This document shows, one piece after another, positions 53,051-61,261 of a DNA stretch of 64,000 nucleotides. The stretch is from contig CANLPZ010000001.1 in the NCBI GenBank assembly GCA_947493145.1, forward strand, positions 744,001 through 808,000. The letters are read 5' to 3'. The DNA comes from an uncultured Paracoccaceae bacterium (GTDB taxonomy: Bacteria; Pseudomonadota; Alphaproteobacteria; Rhodobacterales; Rhodobacteraceae). The position numbers were made by a program, and so were the translations under genes. Each line of letters begins with the position of its first letter. Within the stretch, counting starts at the first letter, position 1. The notes under the pieces are model-generated. The model did no database searches. It was not told the DNA's origin and saw nothing but the letters and a program-made list of their open reading frames with translations.

Positions 53051-53602
53051 ATGGCAGCTCAAACCAAAGAACATCTCGCAAAAACCGCATCCATCCTGTT
53101 TCAGACCAAAGGGTTCCATGGCGTGGGGATCGCAGAGGTGCTAAAACACGCCGGCGTGCCCAAAGGGTCGCTGTATCATCACTACCCCAACGGCAAATCC
53201 GATTTGGCTATTGCAGCGGCGGAACATTCGTCGTCGATCATGATCGAAATAATCGATCAAGCGTTCGAAGATAAAAATTCTTACGAGGACGGGGTCACCA
53301 CATTGTTCTTTAAACTGGCGAAGTTGTTCGAAAAAATGGGCGTTTGGAACGGCTGCCCGATTTCTACAACCCTGTTCGAAGGCCCAGAAAACCAACCTTT
53401 CCGCGACAAATCCAACGCCATCTTTACCGAATGGATTACGCATTTGGCCACCTACGGCCAACATTGGGGTAAAACCGCAGACACCGCAGACCGCGACGCA
53501 ACGCATTTGTTCTTTGTCCTCCAAGGTGCGTGGACTTTGGCGCGGTCGCGCAAAGACGCTGATGTCCTACGTAACGCGCCAAAGATGTTGGTCGGACCAT
53601 AG
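53051..53602 (+). CDS. TetR-family regulator
   Basis: A 183-residue repressor. The N-terminal HTH (IAEVLKHAGVPKGSLYHHYPN, residues about 25-48) is typical of the subgroup that includes YxaF/LmrA and NemR-like proteins. A Cys in GVWNGCPISTT near residue 101 is conserved in that subgroup and may sense electrophiles. ATG 53051 has only a weak AAGAAAA upstream. The paired palindromes just before the gene suggest it represses itself and the divergent hydrolase-phosphatase pair. Confidence 0.87.
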   Translation: MAAQTKEHLAKTASILFQTKGFHGVGIAEVLKHAGVPKGSLYHHYPNGKSDLAIAAAEHSSSIMIEIIDQAFEDKNSYEDGVTTLFFKLAKLFEKMGVWNGCPISTTLFEGPENQPFRDKSNAIFTEWITHLATYGQHWGKTADTADRDATHLFFVLQGAWTLARSRKDADVLRNAPKMLVGP

Positions 53603-53658
53603 ACGCCCTGCGCCCATCTGACTAAGCTAACACCGTTGCGAATCTCAAAGGCCTTTCC

Positions 53659-55422
53659 ATGACTGAAACCACTGACAGCGGCTACCAAGTTCTGGCGCGT
53701 AAATACCGCCCTGAAACCTTTGCCGATTTGGTGGGTCAGGACGCCATGGTGCGCACCTTGAAAAACGCTTTTGACGCGGATCGCATCGCGCAGGCGTTCA
53801 TCATGACGGGAATTCGTGGAACAGGTAAAACCACCACGGCGCGGATCATTGCCAAGGGCATGAATTGCATCGGCCCTGATGGCAATGGACAGCCAACCAC
53901 CGAACCCTGCGGCGTGTGTGAACATTGCACCGCCATTATGGAAGGCCGCCATGTAGACGTCATGGAAATGGATGCCGCATCACGCACCGGCGTGGGTGAC
54001 ATTCGCGAAATTATCGACAGCGTACATTATCGTGCGGCGTCGGCACGGTACAAAATCTACATCATCGATGAGGTTCACATGCTATCAACCAGTGCGTTTA
54101 ACGCGCTGTTGAAGACGCTCGAAGAACCACCCGCACATGTGAAGTTCATTTTTGCGACCACCGAAATTCGCAAGGTCCCTGTAACCGTTCTGTCCCGTTG
54201 TCAGCGGTTCGACCTACGCCGGATCGAACCTGAGGTGATGATCGACTTGATGCGCAAGATCGCCACATCGGAAAGCGCTGAAATCACCGACGACGCGCTG
54301 GCGCTGATCACACGCGCAGCCGAAGGATCTGCACGTGACGCGACCTCGTTGTTGGACCAAGCAATCAGCCATGGCGCTGGTGAAACCACGGCCGATCAGG
54401 TCCGCGCGATGCTGGGGTTGGCGGACCGTGGTCGTGTATTGGATCTGTTCGACATGATCATGCGTGGTGATGCCAACGCAGCCTTAACCGAACTATCGGC
54501 TCAATACGCTGACGGGGCCGATCCAATGGCCGTGCTTCGTGACTTGGCCGAAATCACCCATTGGGTGTCGGTCATAAAAATAACCCCCGACGCAGCAGAA
54601 GACCCGACCGTATCCCCCGACGAACGCAACCGTGGCCAAGCCATGGCAACCGATTTGCCAATGCGCGCCATGACTCGCATGTGGCAAATGTTGCTAAAAG
54701 CATTGGAAGAGGTTGCGAGCGCGCCAAACGCAATGATGGCTGCGGAAATGGCGATCATCCGGTTGACTCATGTGGCGGACCTGCCCTCGCCCGAGGATTT
54801 AGTCCGCAAACTGCAAGATACACCCCCCCCACTTGGCGGAGGCGGCCCCGCGCCGCGTGCCCCGCAACCGACTGGTGGTGGCGTAACTGCGCAAAGCAAT
54901 GTCCCCGTTTCGACACCAACAAGCCGCGGGCCGACCGCGTCCGGAACGGCCGCAACTGCGGTTGCAACTGCACCAGTGGAGGCACTCGCGCGGTATGCAC
55001 AGTTTGACGATGTGGTTGAATTGATCCGCTATCATCGTGATGTAAAACTTCTTGTCGATGTCGAAGGCGGTGTTCAACTGGTCAACTACACACCGGGTCG
55101 GATTGAATTCAACCCAACGGCCGAGGCACCCGCCGACCTTGCACAACGTCTTGGCGCGCGTTTGCAGGCGTGGACCGGCAACCGTTGGGCAGTGACTTTG
55201 GTGAATGACGAAGGCGCCCCAACCATCGCCGCCCTGCGTGACGCCAAGGATTTAGAGCTGCAAGAAGAAGCCAAAACCCACCCGCTGGTCCAAGCGGTCT
55301 TTGCCAACTTTCCAAAGGCCAAAATCACTAACATCACCACGCCCGAAGCCATCGCCGCCGAGGCCGAAACAGATGCGCTACAAGAGGTTGACGACGAATG
55401 GGACCCTTTCGAAGAGGACTGA
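53659..55422 (+). CDS. dnaX: DNA polymerase III subunits gamma/tau
   Basis: A 587-residue clamp-loader ATPase. The Walker A motif GIRGTGKTT is at residues 51-59. Zinc cysteines run from C70 through CGVCEHC, the DEAD-type Walker B is IIDEVHML, and the SRC motif is LSRCQRF. A Pro/Gly/Ala-rich linker (about 388-440) leads to the tau C-terminal domain. A run of eight C at 54823-54830 (codons 389-391) lies at the end of clamp-loader domain III. Slippage there could make a gamma-like short form of about 408 residues, ending at TAA 54884. The next gene overlaps its end by 25 bases. Confidence 0.95.
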   Translation: MTETTDSGYQVLARKYRPETFADLVGQDAMVRTLKNAFDADRIAQAFIMTGIRGTGKTTTARIIAKGMNCIGPDGNGQPTTEPCGVCEHCTAIMEGRHVDVMEMDAASRTGVGDIREIIDSVHYRAASARYKIYIIDEVHMLSTSAFNALLKTLEEPPAHVKFIFATTEIRKVPVTVLSRCQRFDLRRIEPEVMIDLMRKIATSESAEITDDALALITRAAEGSARDATSLLDQAISHGAGETTADQVRAMLGLADRGRVLDLFDMIMRGDANAALTELSAQYADGADPMAVLRDLAEITHWVSVIKITPDAAEDPTVSPDERNRGQAMATDLPMRAMTRMWQMLLKALEEVASAPNAMMAAEMAIIRLTHVADLPSPEDLVRKLQDTPPPLGGGGPAPRAPQPTGGGVTAQSNVPVSTPTSRGPTASGTAATAVATAPVEALARYAQFDDVVELIRYHRDVKLLVDVEGGVQLVNYTPGRIEFNPTAEAPADLAQRLGARLQAWTGNRWAVTLVNDEGAPTIAALRDAKDLELQEEAKTHPLVQAVFANFPKAKITNITTPEAIAAEAETDALQEVDDEWDPFEED

Positions 55423-55889
55423 TAGTTCGAGAAGCAAAGACTTCAGACATTTCTGCAATTTTTTCTATATTCACAGCGACACAAGATTGGCATTCTTCCC
55501 ACTATCCAACGCTGTTTCGCGAAAATGTGGACATGAACAAGTTTTCAGAACTAATGACTGCGGTAATAAAGAATGACACAAATTTTCTATGGGTCGCCTC
55601 ACAGAAAAATAAGATTATTGGATATCTTTTTGCTTCGCTTGAAACAGATGCAGGCTCGTTTTTCACCAATGGTTCTCGGCAAATCGCGATCCAACAAATT
55701 TGCATTGTGAGTGAATATCAAAAAAATGGAGTTGGTAGGTCGTTGATGGAAAAAGCGATTTCCAAGGCTAAAAAGGAAAAAGCCACTGAGATATATTTGG
55801 ACTCGTTTGAAAACAACTTAAACGCCCAAAAGGCATTTAAGCGAATGGGCTTTACCCCGCAAAGAACACGGTTCAGTAGAACCTTGTGA
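55398..55889 (+). CDS. GNAT-family acetyltransferase, AT-rich insertion
   Basis: A 163-residue GNAT enzyme. It has the N-terminal LIVREAKTSDISAIFSIF, the acetyl-CoA loop in CIVSEYQKNGVGRSLMEKAI (Q/R-x-x-G-x-G/A pattern) and the C-terminal YLDSFENNLNAQKAFKRMGF. The substrate is unknown. The start overlaps dnaX by 25 bases, with AAGAGG upstream at 55383-55387. Its base composition is clearly more AT-rich than its neighbours (33-45% GC in lines I counted, against 52-55% around it). It also splits the usual dnaX-ybaB-recR order, which together suggest recent transfer. Confidence 0.85.
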   Translation: MGPFRRGLIVREAKTSDISAIFSIFTATQDWHSSHYPTLFRENVDMNKFSELMTAVIKNDTNFLWVASQKNKIIGYLFASLETDAGSFFTNGSRQIAIQQICIVSEYQKNGVGRSLMEKAISKAKKEKATEIYLDSFENNLNAQKAFKRMGFTPQRTRFSRTL

Positions 55890-55943
55890 CAATTGCAAAC
55901 GTAACTTATGTCACACCCAACAATCTAATCGACGGAGACAGAC

Positions 55944-56288
55944 ATGTTCAAAGGTTTGGGCCAAATGGGCGATATGGCGAAAATGATGAAAGCCGCCCAA
56001 GAAATGCAAGGCAAAATGGCTGAGCTTCAGGAAAACATGCACAACATCATGGTCACCGGTGAAAGCGGCGCAGGCCTTGTAACAGCAACCTGTACTGCCA
56101 AAGGTGAATTGAAATCACTCGACATCAACCCGACAATTTTCAACCCTGATGAAAAAGAGGTTGTTGAGGATTTGATCCTTGCTGCGATTAAAGACGCTCA
56201 AACCAAGGCGCAAGAACGTGCGCAATCAGAAATGTCAAAACTAACCGAAGGCATGGGTCTTCCAGCGGACATGAAACTCCCCTTCTAA
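55944..56288 (+). CDS. YbaB/EbfC nucleoid-associated protein
   Basis: A 114-residue small DNA-binding protein of the YbaB/EbfC family. The helical N-terminus FKGLGQMGDMAKMMKAAQEM and the family strand VTATCTAKGELKSLDINP are clear, and it ends MGLPADMKLPF. It sits between dnaX and recR as in most bacteria (separated from dnaX here by the GNAT gene) and probably coats the nucleoid. GGAGAC lies upstream of ATG 55944. Confidence 0.93.
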   Translation: MFKGLGQMGDMAKMMKAAQEMQGKMAELQENMHNIMVTGESGAGLVTATCTAKGELKSLDINPTIFNPDEKEVVEDLILAAIKDAQTKAQERAQSEMSKLTEGMGLPADMKLPF

Positions 56289-56354
56289 TTTTTTCAGTTT
56301 TCAAATATCGTTCTCGAAGGCTCCCCAAGTAACAACAAAACGAGCGGTGGGAAT

Positions 56355-56948
56355 TTGAGCGACGCAACACGCGATATCGACGATTTAATCGACATCATGG
56401 CCAAGCTACCAGGGCTTGGCCCACGTTCGGCACGACGTGCTGTTTTACACATGATCAAAAAACGGGCGCTGTTGATGACACCTTTGGCGGACACTTTGCA
56501 GACCGTCGCAGCAACAGCCCGCGAATGCCTGAATTGTGGAAACATTGGCACGACTGATGTCTGCGATATTTGTTCCGACGAAAAACGGGCCACTGGTGAA
56601 ATCTGTGTCGTCGAAGACGTCAGCGATTTATGGGCCATGGAACGGGCGCAGGTGTTCAAAGGGCGCTATCACGTTTTGGGTGGCACCCTGTCTGCGTTGG
56701 ACGCCATTGGACCGGACGAATTGCGCATACCAAAGCTGATCGACAGGATCGCATCCGAAGGTGTGACCGAAGTCATCCTTGCCCTGAACGCGACAATCGA
56801 TGGTCAAACAACCGCGCATTACATTGCGGATCAACTGCCAGACGTCACCGTTACGTCGCTTGCTCAAGGTGTCCCAATCGGCGGCGAACTCGATTATCTG
56901 GACGACGGCACAATCACAGCCGCGCTCAAGGCTCGGAAAACGTTCTAA
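56355..56948 (+). CDS. recR: Recombination mediator RecR
   Basis: A 197-residue protein of the RecFOR pathway that helps load RecA at gaps. The N-terminal helix-hairpin-helix ([17 protein letters not shown]), a zinc finger ([16 protein letters not shown]) and a Toprim domain ([14 protein letters not shown]) appear in the usual order, with C-terminal [15 protein letters not shown]. The start is TTG 56355 with GGTGGGA just before it; no ATG gives a complete N-terminus. Its stop overlaps the convergent methyltransferase-like gene by four bases. Confidence 0.95.
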   Translation: MSDATRDIDDLIDIMAKLPGLGPRSARRAVLHMIKKRALLMTPLADTLQTVAATARECLNCGNIGTTDVCDICSDEKRATGEICVVEDVSDLWAMERAQVFKGRYHVLGGTLSALDAIGPDELRIPKLIDRIASEGVTEVILALNATIDGQTTAHYIADQLPDVTVTSLAQGVPIGGELDYLDDGTITAALKARKTF

Positions 56949-57796
56949 CCCGCAACGCGCGCGGACAAAACAAACCCCGCAGGCCGATTGCGATGCATGT
57001 GTACGGAGGTGCATCGGAACCCATTCTCGTCATAGTTCCGCAAGGCCAAACGCGCTTTGTGATAGCTGTCTTCGTAACCTTCGATTTTGCGCGTATGGTG
57101 CAAATTCCAATTCAACAACAAAACAATTTTCTTTGTCGTAATGCGACAAAATTCGCCCACGATCCGCAACCAATCGTCAGGGTTGGTGTAATGTTCAATC
57201 GCTTGAAAGCAGAACAAATAATCGTGTGACTTATCTTCCAACGGGTACGGTAACACCCCGCCGTCAAACAACACGATCGGCACCTTTACGGCGTCAATAA
57301 TGGGCTTGTAGACCCAATCATCCAACTCCGAATTCCCTGTCGGGCGTTTGAACCCAAGATCGTCCGTTTCGCGATCCAGTGTCGGATCATCAACAGATCG
57401 ATAAAGCACCGAGTTTTTCCCCGATCCTTTCACAAAACTCAGGTAGTCATTTCCCAAAACCTCGTGCCCGTTATATCGGCAGACCTCTAACATTCCCGCA
57501 TGGGCCGTCGACATTTCAAAAACGCGCTGCGGCTCTGCGTTTGGGGCCAATAGCTCAGGCGCGAACAATTGAATGCGATTCCAACTGCGTTTGATATTTC
57601 GGCGGCGAACCTGATATTTTCCTTGCGCCTTGCACACCAAATTTGGGTCATCCCAATCAATCGGATAGTCGACCAACAATTCCTCTGGTGGCTGATCGAA
57701 AAACAAATCGGCTTCATCACTTGCCCGCGCGGCCGTATTCATTTCGCGTCGATGACGGCGTTGCATTTTCTCGATGCGTTCTTCGAAATCGTTCAT
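56945..57796 (-). CDS. Class I methyltransferase-like protein, tandem paralog A
   Basis: A 283-residue protein with a Rossmann methyltransferase layout. A glycine-poor motif I is replaced by [24 protein letters not shown] follows strand 2, and the post-motif segment [20 protein letters not shown] is typical of Methyltransf_11-like enzymes. An N-terminal helical region (residues 1-90, with an Arg-rich segment [13 protein letters not shown]) precedes it. It is clearly homologous to the next gene upstream on the minus strand and overlaps it by four bases. The substrate is unknown; the Arg-rich part could bind nucleic acid. Confidence 0.72.
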   Translation of the reverse strand: MNDFEERIEKMQRRHRREMNTAARASDEADLFFDQPPEELLVDYPIDWDDPNLVCKAQGKYQVRRRNIKRSWNRIQLFAPELLAPNAEPQRVFEMSTAHAGMLEVCRYNGHEVLGNDYLSFVKGSGKNSVLYRSVDDPTLDRETDDLGFKRPTGNSELDDWVYKPIIDAVKVPIVLFDGGVLPYPLEDKSHDYLFCFQAIEHYTNPDDWLRIVGEFCRITTKKIVLLLNWNLHHTRKIEGYEDSYHKARLALRNYDENGFRCTSVHMHRNRPAGFVLSARVAG

Positions 57797-58716
57797 TTCT
57801 TAGCAGCCTTTTTCGTCGCCTTCGCCTTGGTCGTTTTCTTTTTCGTCGGCTTTGGTGTCGCTAAGTTTTCAGCAATTGCAGCGCGACAATCCAAACGATA
57901 CCCCAGTGCTTCGCCCCAATACATATGCACCGACACGCATTCAAAACCGTTTTCATCATAGTCCCGCAATGCGATCTTTGCGCGTTCAAACGCCTCGACA
58001 TAGTCGGGTTGTTTTTCCAGATGCGGGGGAAGCTTGTTCAAAAGAACGACAATGGTTTCGGTTGTAATTCGACAGAATTCAGCAAGTACTTTGCCCCATT
58101 CATCAGGATGGCAGTAGTGTTCAATCGCCTGCATGCAAAACATGATGTCATGCGATTTATCATCAATCGGATAGGGAACCATTCCGCCGTCAAACAGTTT
58201 GATCGGCATATCGATGGATTTGATGATATGTTCATAGGCCCAGCTTTCGACTGGTGATCCATCTTTCGGGATTGGCCGTCCATAATCGTCAAAATCACGA
58301 TCTGTTATTTCTTCGTTGGCCTTGCGGTGCACCGCACCTTCGCCCTTTGCCTGTCCTTGAACGAAATTCAGGTAATCATTGCCCAACACGTCGTGGCCAA
58401 AGTGACGCGCAACCTCAAGCATTCCTGCATGCGCGGTCGACATTTCAAAGACACGTTTTTTCGGTGTCTTGGTTCGTAACAATTCGGGGGTAAACTGTTG
58501 AATACGACTCCAACTGCGTTCGCAATTGCGTGCACGTTCTTTGTATTTCCCCTGAATATCACGCGGTGTTTCGACCGTATCCCAGTCGACAGGATACGGG
58601 GTCAACAATTCATCCGGCATACCGTCTGTATACAACTGCATCGCATCGGCGCCGCGACGCAAAGCGTTATATTGTTTGCGCAGCGCTCTGATTTCGGCTT
58701 CTAGTTCTTCGCTCAT
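57793..58716 (-). CDS. Class I methyltransferase-like protein, tandem paralog B with Lys-rich tail
   Basis: A 307-residue paralog of the adjacent gene, sharing [40 protein letters not shown] and MQAIEHYCHPDEW. It differs in its C-terminal end: from about residue 285 it carries a Lys/Ala/Thr/Pro-rich basic tail resembling histone H1 or bacterial Hc1 tails. This suggests contact with nucleic acid or ribosomes. It is the first gene of the pair and lies 137 bases from the trcR stop. The function is unknown. Both lie between recR and trcR. Confidence 0.72.
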   Translation of the reverse strand: MSEELEAEIRALRKQYNALRRGADAMQLYTDGMPDELLTPYPVDWDTVETPRDIQGKYKERARNCERSWSRIQQFTPELLRTKTPKKRVFEMSTAHAGMLEVARHFGHDVLGNDYLNFVQGQAKGEGAVHRKANEEITDRDFDDYGRPIPKDGSPVESWAYEHIIKSIDMPIKLFDGGMVPYPIDDKSHDIMFCMQAIEHYCHPDEWGKVLAEFCRITTETIVVLLNKLPPHLEKQPDYVEAFERAKIALRDYDENGFECVSVHMYWGEALGYRLDCRAAIAENLATPKPTKKKTTKAKATKKAAKK

Positions 58717-58808
58717 TCTGCTCAGCCTTTTTGATCAAAACATAACCAAACGCAGGCGAGACGTATAGAACAATCAATACCCAACAAAAAGATGGCGCAA
58801 AAATGCAT

Positions 58809-58831
58809 CAAGGGGCCGCTTGGGCCCCTTG
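58809..58831 (-). terminator. Probable terminator after trcR
   Basis: A 9-bp stem CAAGGGGCC/GGCCCCTTG (58809-58817 with 58823-58831; the G at 58822 falls in the loop) lies 22 bases after the trcR stop. On the minus strand it is followed by TGATGCATTTTTG, a modest T-run. The loop is GCTTG. Confidence 0.6.
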
Positions 58832-58853
58832 AAAATGACAAATGTTGTTTTGT

Positions 58854-59591
58854 TTATTCGTCGTCAGGAAGGTTAAAGAAGCTATCCGCGTCAGAAAAAT
58901 CTGCGTCTTTGTTGTCTTCGTCATCTTCGTCTTTGTCATCCATCAGGCTGAATGTTTCCAAGCCTGAAATTGCCGCCGGAATTTTCGGCTCGGCGTCCAT
59001 TTCCAACGATTGTTCAGTACTAACCAATTTACGACGTTCGTCATCAGTCATGACTTCGCCTTCTTTGGCCTTTTTGGCATTTGCTTTTTGAACAGCCATA
59101 TCCAATTCCGACTGTTTACACAGCCCCAATGCAACGGGATCAATTGGTTGGATATTTGCAATGTTCCAATGCGTCCGCTCGCGGATCGCCTGAATTGTCG
59201 GCTTTGTTGTACCCACCAATTTAGACACTTGCCCGTCTGACAATTCTGGATGGAATTTCACCAACCACAGGATTGAAGCAGGGCGATCCTGACGTTTTGA
59301 CAATGGCGTATAACGTGGACCGCGGCGTTTTTCTTCGCCAACCGCTGCTGCGTTGAATTTCAATTTCAATTTATGCAGCGGGTTGCCTTCAGCAGCTTGA
59401 ATTTCTTCGGATGTCAGCTGGTTGTTCGCGATTGGGTCGAACCCTTTCACACCGGTTGCGACATCACCGTCTGCAATGCCTTGCACCTCAAGCTCGTGCA
59501 GACCACAAAAATCCGCAACCTGCTTAAAGCTGATTGTCGTGTTATCGATCAGCCAAACAGCTGTCGCTTTTGCCATCAATGGTTTGCTCAT
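58854..59591 (-). CDS. trcR: Cell-cycle transcriptional regulator TrcR (DUF1013)
   Basis: A 245-residue alphaproteobacterial regulator. The conserved core includes MAKATAVWLIDNTTISFKQ, ADFCGLHELEVQGIADG, RPASILWLVKFHPELSD and LVGTTKPTIQAIRERTHWN, which looks like a helix-turn-helix. An acidic Asp/Glu-rich tail occupies the last 30 residues. TrcR homologs act on promoters of cell-cycle genes in Caulobacter-type bacteria. GGAG lies before ATG 59591. It is divergent from the RNase T2 gene. Confidence 0.9.
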   Translation of the reverse strand: MSKPLMAKATAVWLIDNTTISFKQVADFCGLHELEVQGIADGDVATGVKGFDPIANNQLTSEEIQAAEGNPLHKLKLKFNAAAVGEEKRRGPRYTPLSKRQDRPASILWLVKFHPELSDGQVSKLVGTTKPTIQAIRERTHWNIANIQPIDPVALGLCKQSELDMAVQKANAKKAKEGEVMTDDERRKLVSTEQSLEMDAEPKIPAAISGLETFSLMDDKDEDDEDNKDADFSDADSFFNLPDDE

Positions 59592-59716
59592 CTCGTGCTC
59601 CTAACAAACATATCTTCCCCGCTGCCTGAAAAGGCTGTCCTCGTTCGGACGGGTTCTCATTGTCGGGGAACTTGAAACCTATATAATCGCGATGAACAAA
59701 AAGTGGAAGACCCATA

Positions 59717-60355
59717 ATGAAACGTCTGATTTCAGCGGCGCTAATTGCGTTGTCCTCAACTTGTAGCGCAATCGCAGAAGGCACATCAGGCGACTTTGAT
59801 TACTATGTTTTGGCGTTAAGCTGGTCCCCGAATTGGTGCGACCGTGAAGGCCACGCAAAAGGATCACCACAATGCGATGCAACCCGAGACTTCGGGTGGA
59901 TTCTTCATGGTCTTTGGCCCCAATACGAACGCGGTTGGCCGGATTACTGTAAAACCAACCAACGCGCACCGTCTCGCGCAGACACGGCAGCCATGGCCGA
60001 CATCATGGGGACCTCTGGACTCGCGTGGCACCAATGGAAAAAACACGGGGTGTGTTCGGGTCTATCCTCTGGCGATTACTATGCCCTGTCGCGAGACGCC
60101 TTTGCTAAAATCACGCGCCCCGCAGTATTTCGAAAATTGACAAAGGATTATACGTTGCCGGCTTCCGTTATCGAAGACGCCTTTTTGGCCGAAAATCCAG
60201 ATTTGGACCCCGATATGCTGACAGTGACCTGTAAATCGAACCAAATCCAAGAAGTGCGGATTTGCCTTACAAAAAAGCTTGAACCACGCACTTGCGGCGC
60301 GGACGTCATTCGCGATTGTTCGCTTGAGGATGCATTGTTCAAAGCAATCGACTGA
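59717..60355 (+). CDS. Ribonuclease T2 family protein
   Basis: A 212-residue periplasmic or secreted RNase. A Sec signal peptide is present (residues 1-20, cleavage near SAIA). The two catalytic segments are intact: CAS I ILHGLWPQY with the first His, and CAS II WHQWKKHG with Glu replaced by Gln next to the second His pair. Cysteines suited to disulfides occur (C41, C53, C78, C112). It would degrade environmental RNA for nucleotides, or act in the periplasm like E. coli RNase I. The stop abuts the convergent AKR gene. Confidence 0.9.
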   Translation: MKRLISAALIALSSTCSAIAEGTSGDFDYYVLALSWSPNWCDREGHAKGSPQCDATRDFGWILHGLWPQYERGWPDYCKTNQRAPSRADTAAMADIMGTSGLAWHQWKKHGVCSGLSSGDYYALSRDAFAKITRPAVFRKLTKDYTLPASVIEDAFLAENPDLDPDMLTVTCKSNQIQEVRICLTKKLEPRTCGADVIRDCSLEDALFKAID

Positions 60356-61180
60356 TTATTCGTCCCAAACGGGGCACCACGGCCCGTTCACCAAACGCTG
60401 GCCACGGTCCAGCTTTTGGATCCGCGCGATGTCATCGTCCGACAAAATAATTTTTGTGCTGTTAAAATTTTCGGTTATTCGTTTCTTTGATCCGGACGAC
60501 GGAAGGACAACATGGCCTTGCGACATCAAAAACGCTAACCCAATCTGGCTTTCGCGTGCTTCATATTTTTGGGCAATTTTTGACAAAACTGGATCGCCAA
60601 CAACGGCCCCGCGCGCAAGCGGCGAGAACGCACAAGTTGTGATGCTTTTATCGTGGCAATAATCCACGATTGGCCGGTTTTGCATAAAGGGGTGAATTTC
60701 CACTTGGTTCACCAAAAGTTTTCTGTGGCCCAACCGTTCGATTGCCGCGTCAATGTAGTGTTTCGTAAAGTTCGAAACACCAATATATGTGCACATTCCA
60801 CTGTCATATATATCGGCAAACTGGCCCATATAATCGTCGATGTCGTATTCATCATTGATCGACGGATAATGAAGCAGCAACAAATCCACTTTATCAACCC
60901 GTAGCTTTTCCAAGGATTGTTCGACATGGCCCCTTATTTGACCTGGGCCAAAACTTTCAGGGGCAACTTTGGTCGTCAAAAACAAATCATGTCGAGCAAC
61001 ACCCGAGGCTGCAATTGCTGCCCCAACATATTCTTCGTTGTTGTACCCTTCGGCGCAATCCAGATGGCGGTATCCAGCTTCTAAAGCGATCGATACGCAA
61101 TCATAGGCGGCCTGCCCGTCACGGTTCCACGTTCCAAATCCCATTACAGGAATTGGCCCTATTTGTTTTTGCCCAGACAT
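60356..61180 (-). CDS. Aldo/keto reductase
   Basis: A 274-residue NADPH-dependent oxidoreductase. The catalytic tetrad is in place: Asp and Tyr in HLDCAEGYNNE, Lys in LTTKVAPES and His in LLLLHYPSI. The C-terminal SSGSKKRITENF binds the NADPH phosphate. It is in the DkgA/DkgB-like group acting on keto sugars or aldehydes; the substrate is not readable. The start at 61180 (MSGQKQIGP) is chosen over 61213 because family members begin just before the first strand. Confidence 0.88.
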   Translation of the reverse strand: MSGQKQIGPIPVMGFGTWNRDGQAAYDCVSIALEAGYRHLDCAEGYNNEEYVGAAIAASGVARHDLFLTTKVAPESFGPGQIRGHVEQSLEKLRVDKVDLLLLHYPSINDEYDIDDYMGQFADIYDSGMCTYIGVSNFTKHYIDAAIERLGHRKLLVNQVEIHPFMQNRPIVDYCHDKSITTCAFSPLARGAVVGDPVLSKIAQKYEARESQIGLAFLMSQGHVVLPSSGSKKRITENFNSTKIILSDDDIARIQKLDRGQRLVNGPWCPVWDE

Positions 61181-61261
61181 TCTGTTCCGCCTATCAATTG
61201 ACCGATTAGTCAAATTGTAATCGATTGCAAGCTCAATTCAATCAATTAGTTGGCCAAAGTT

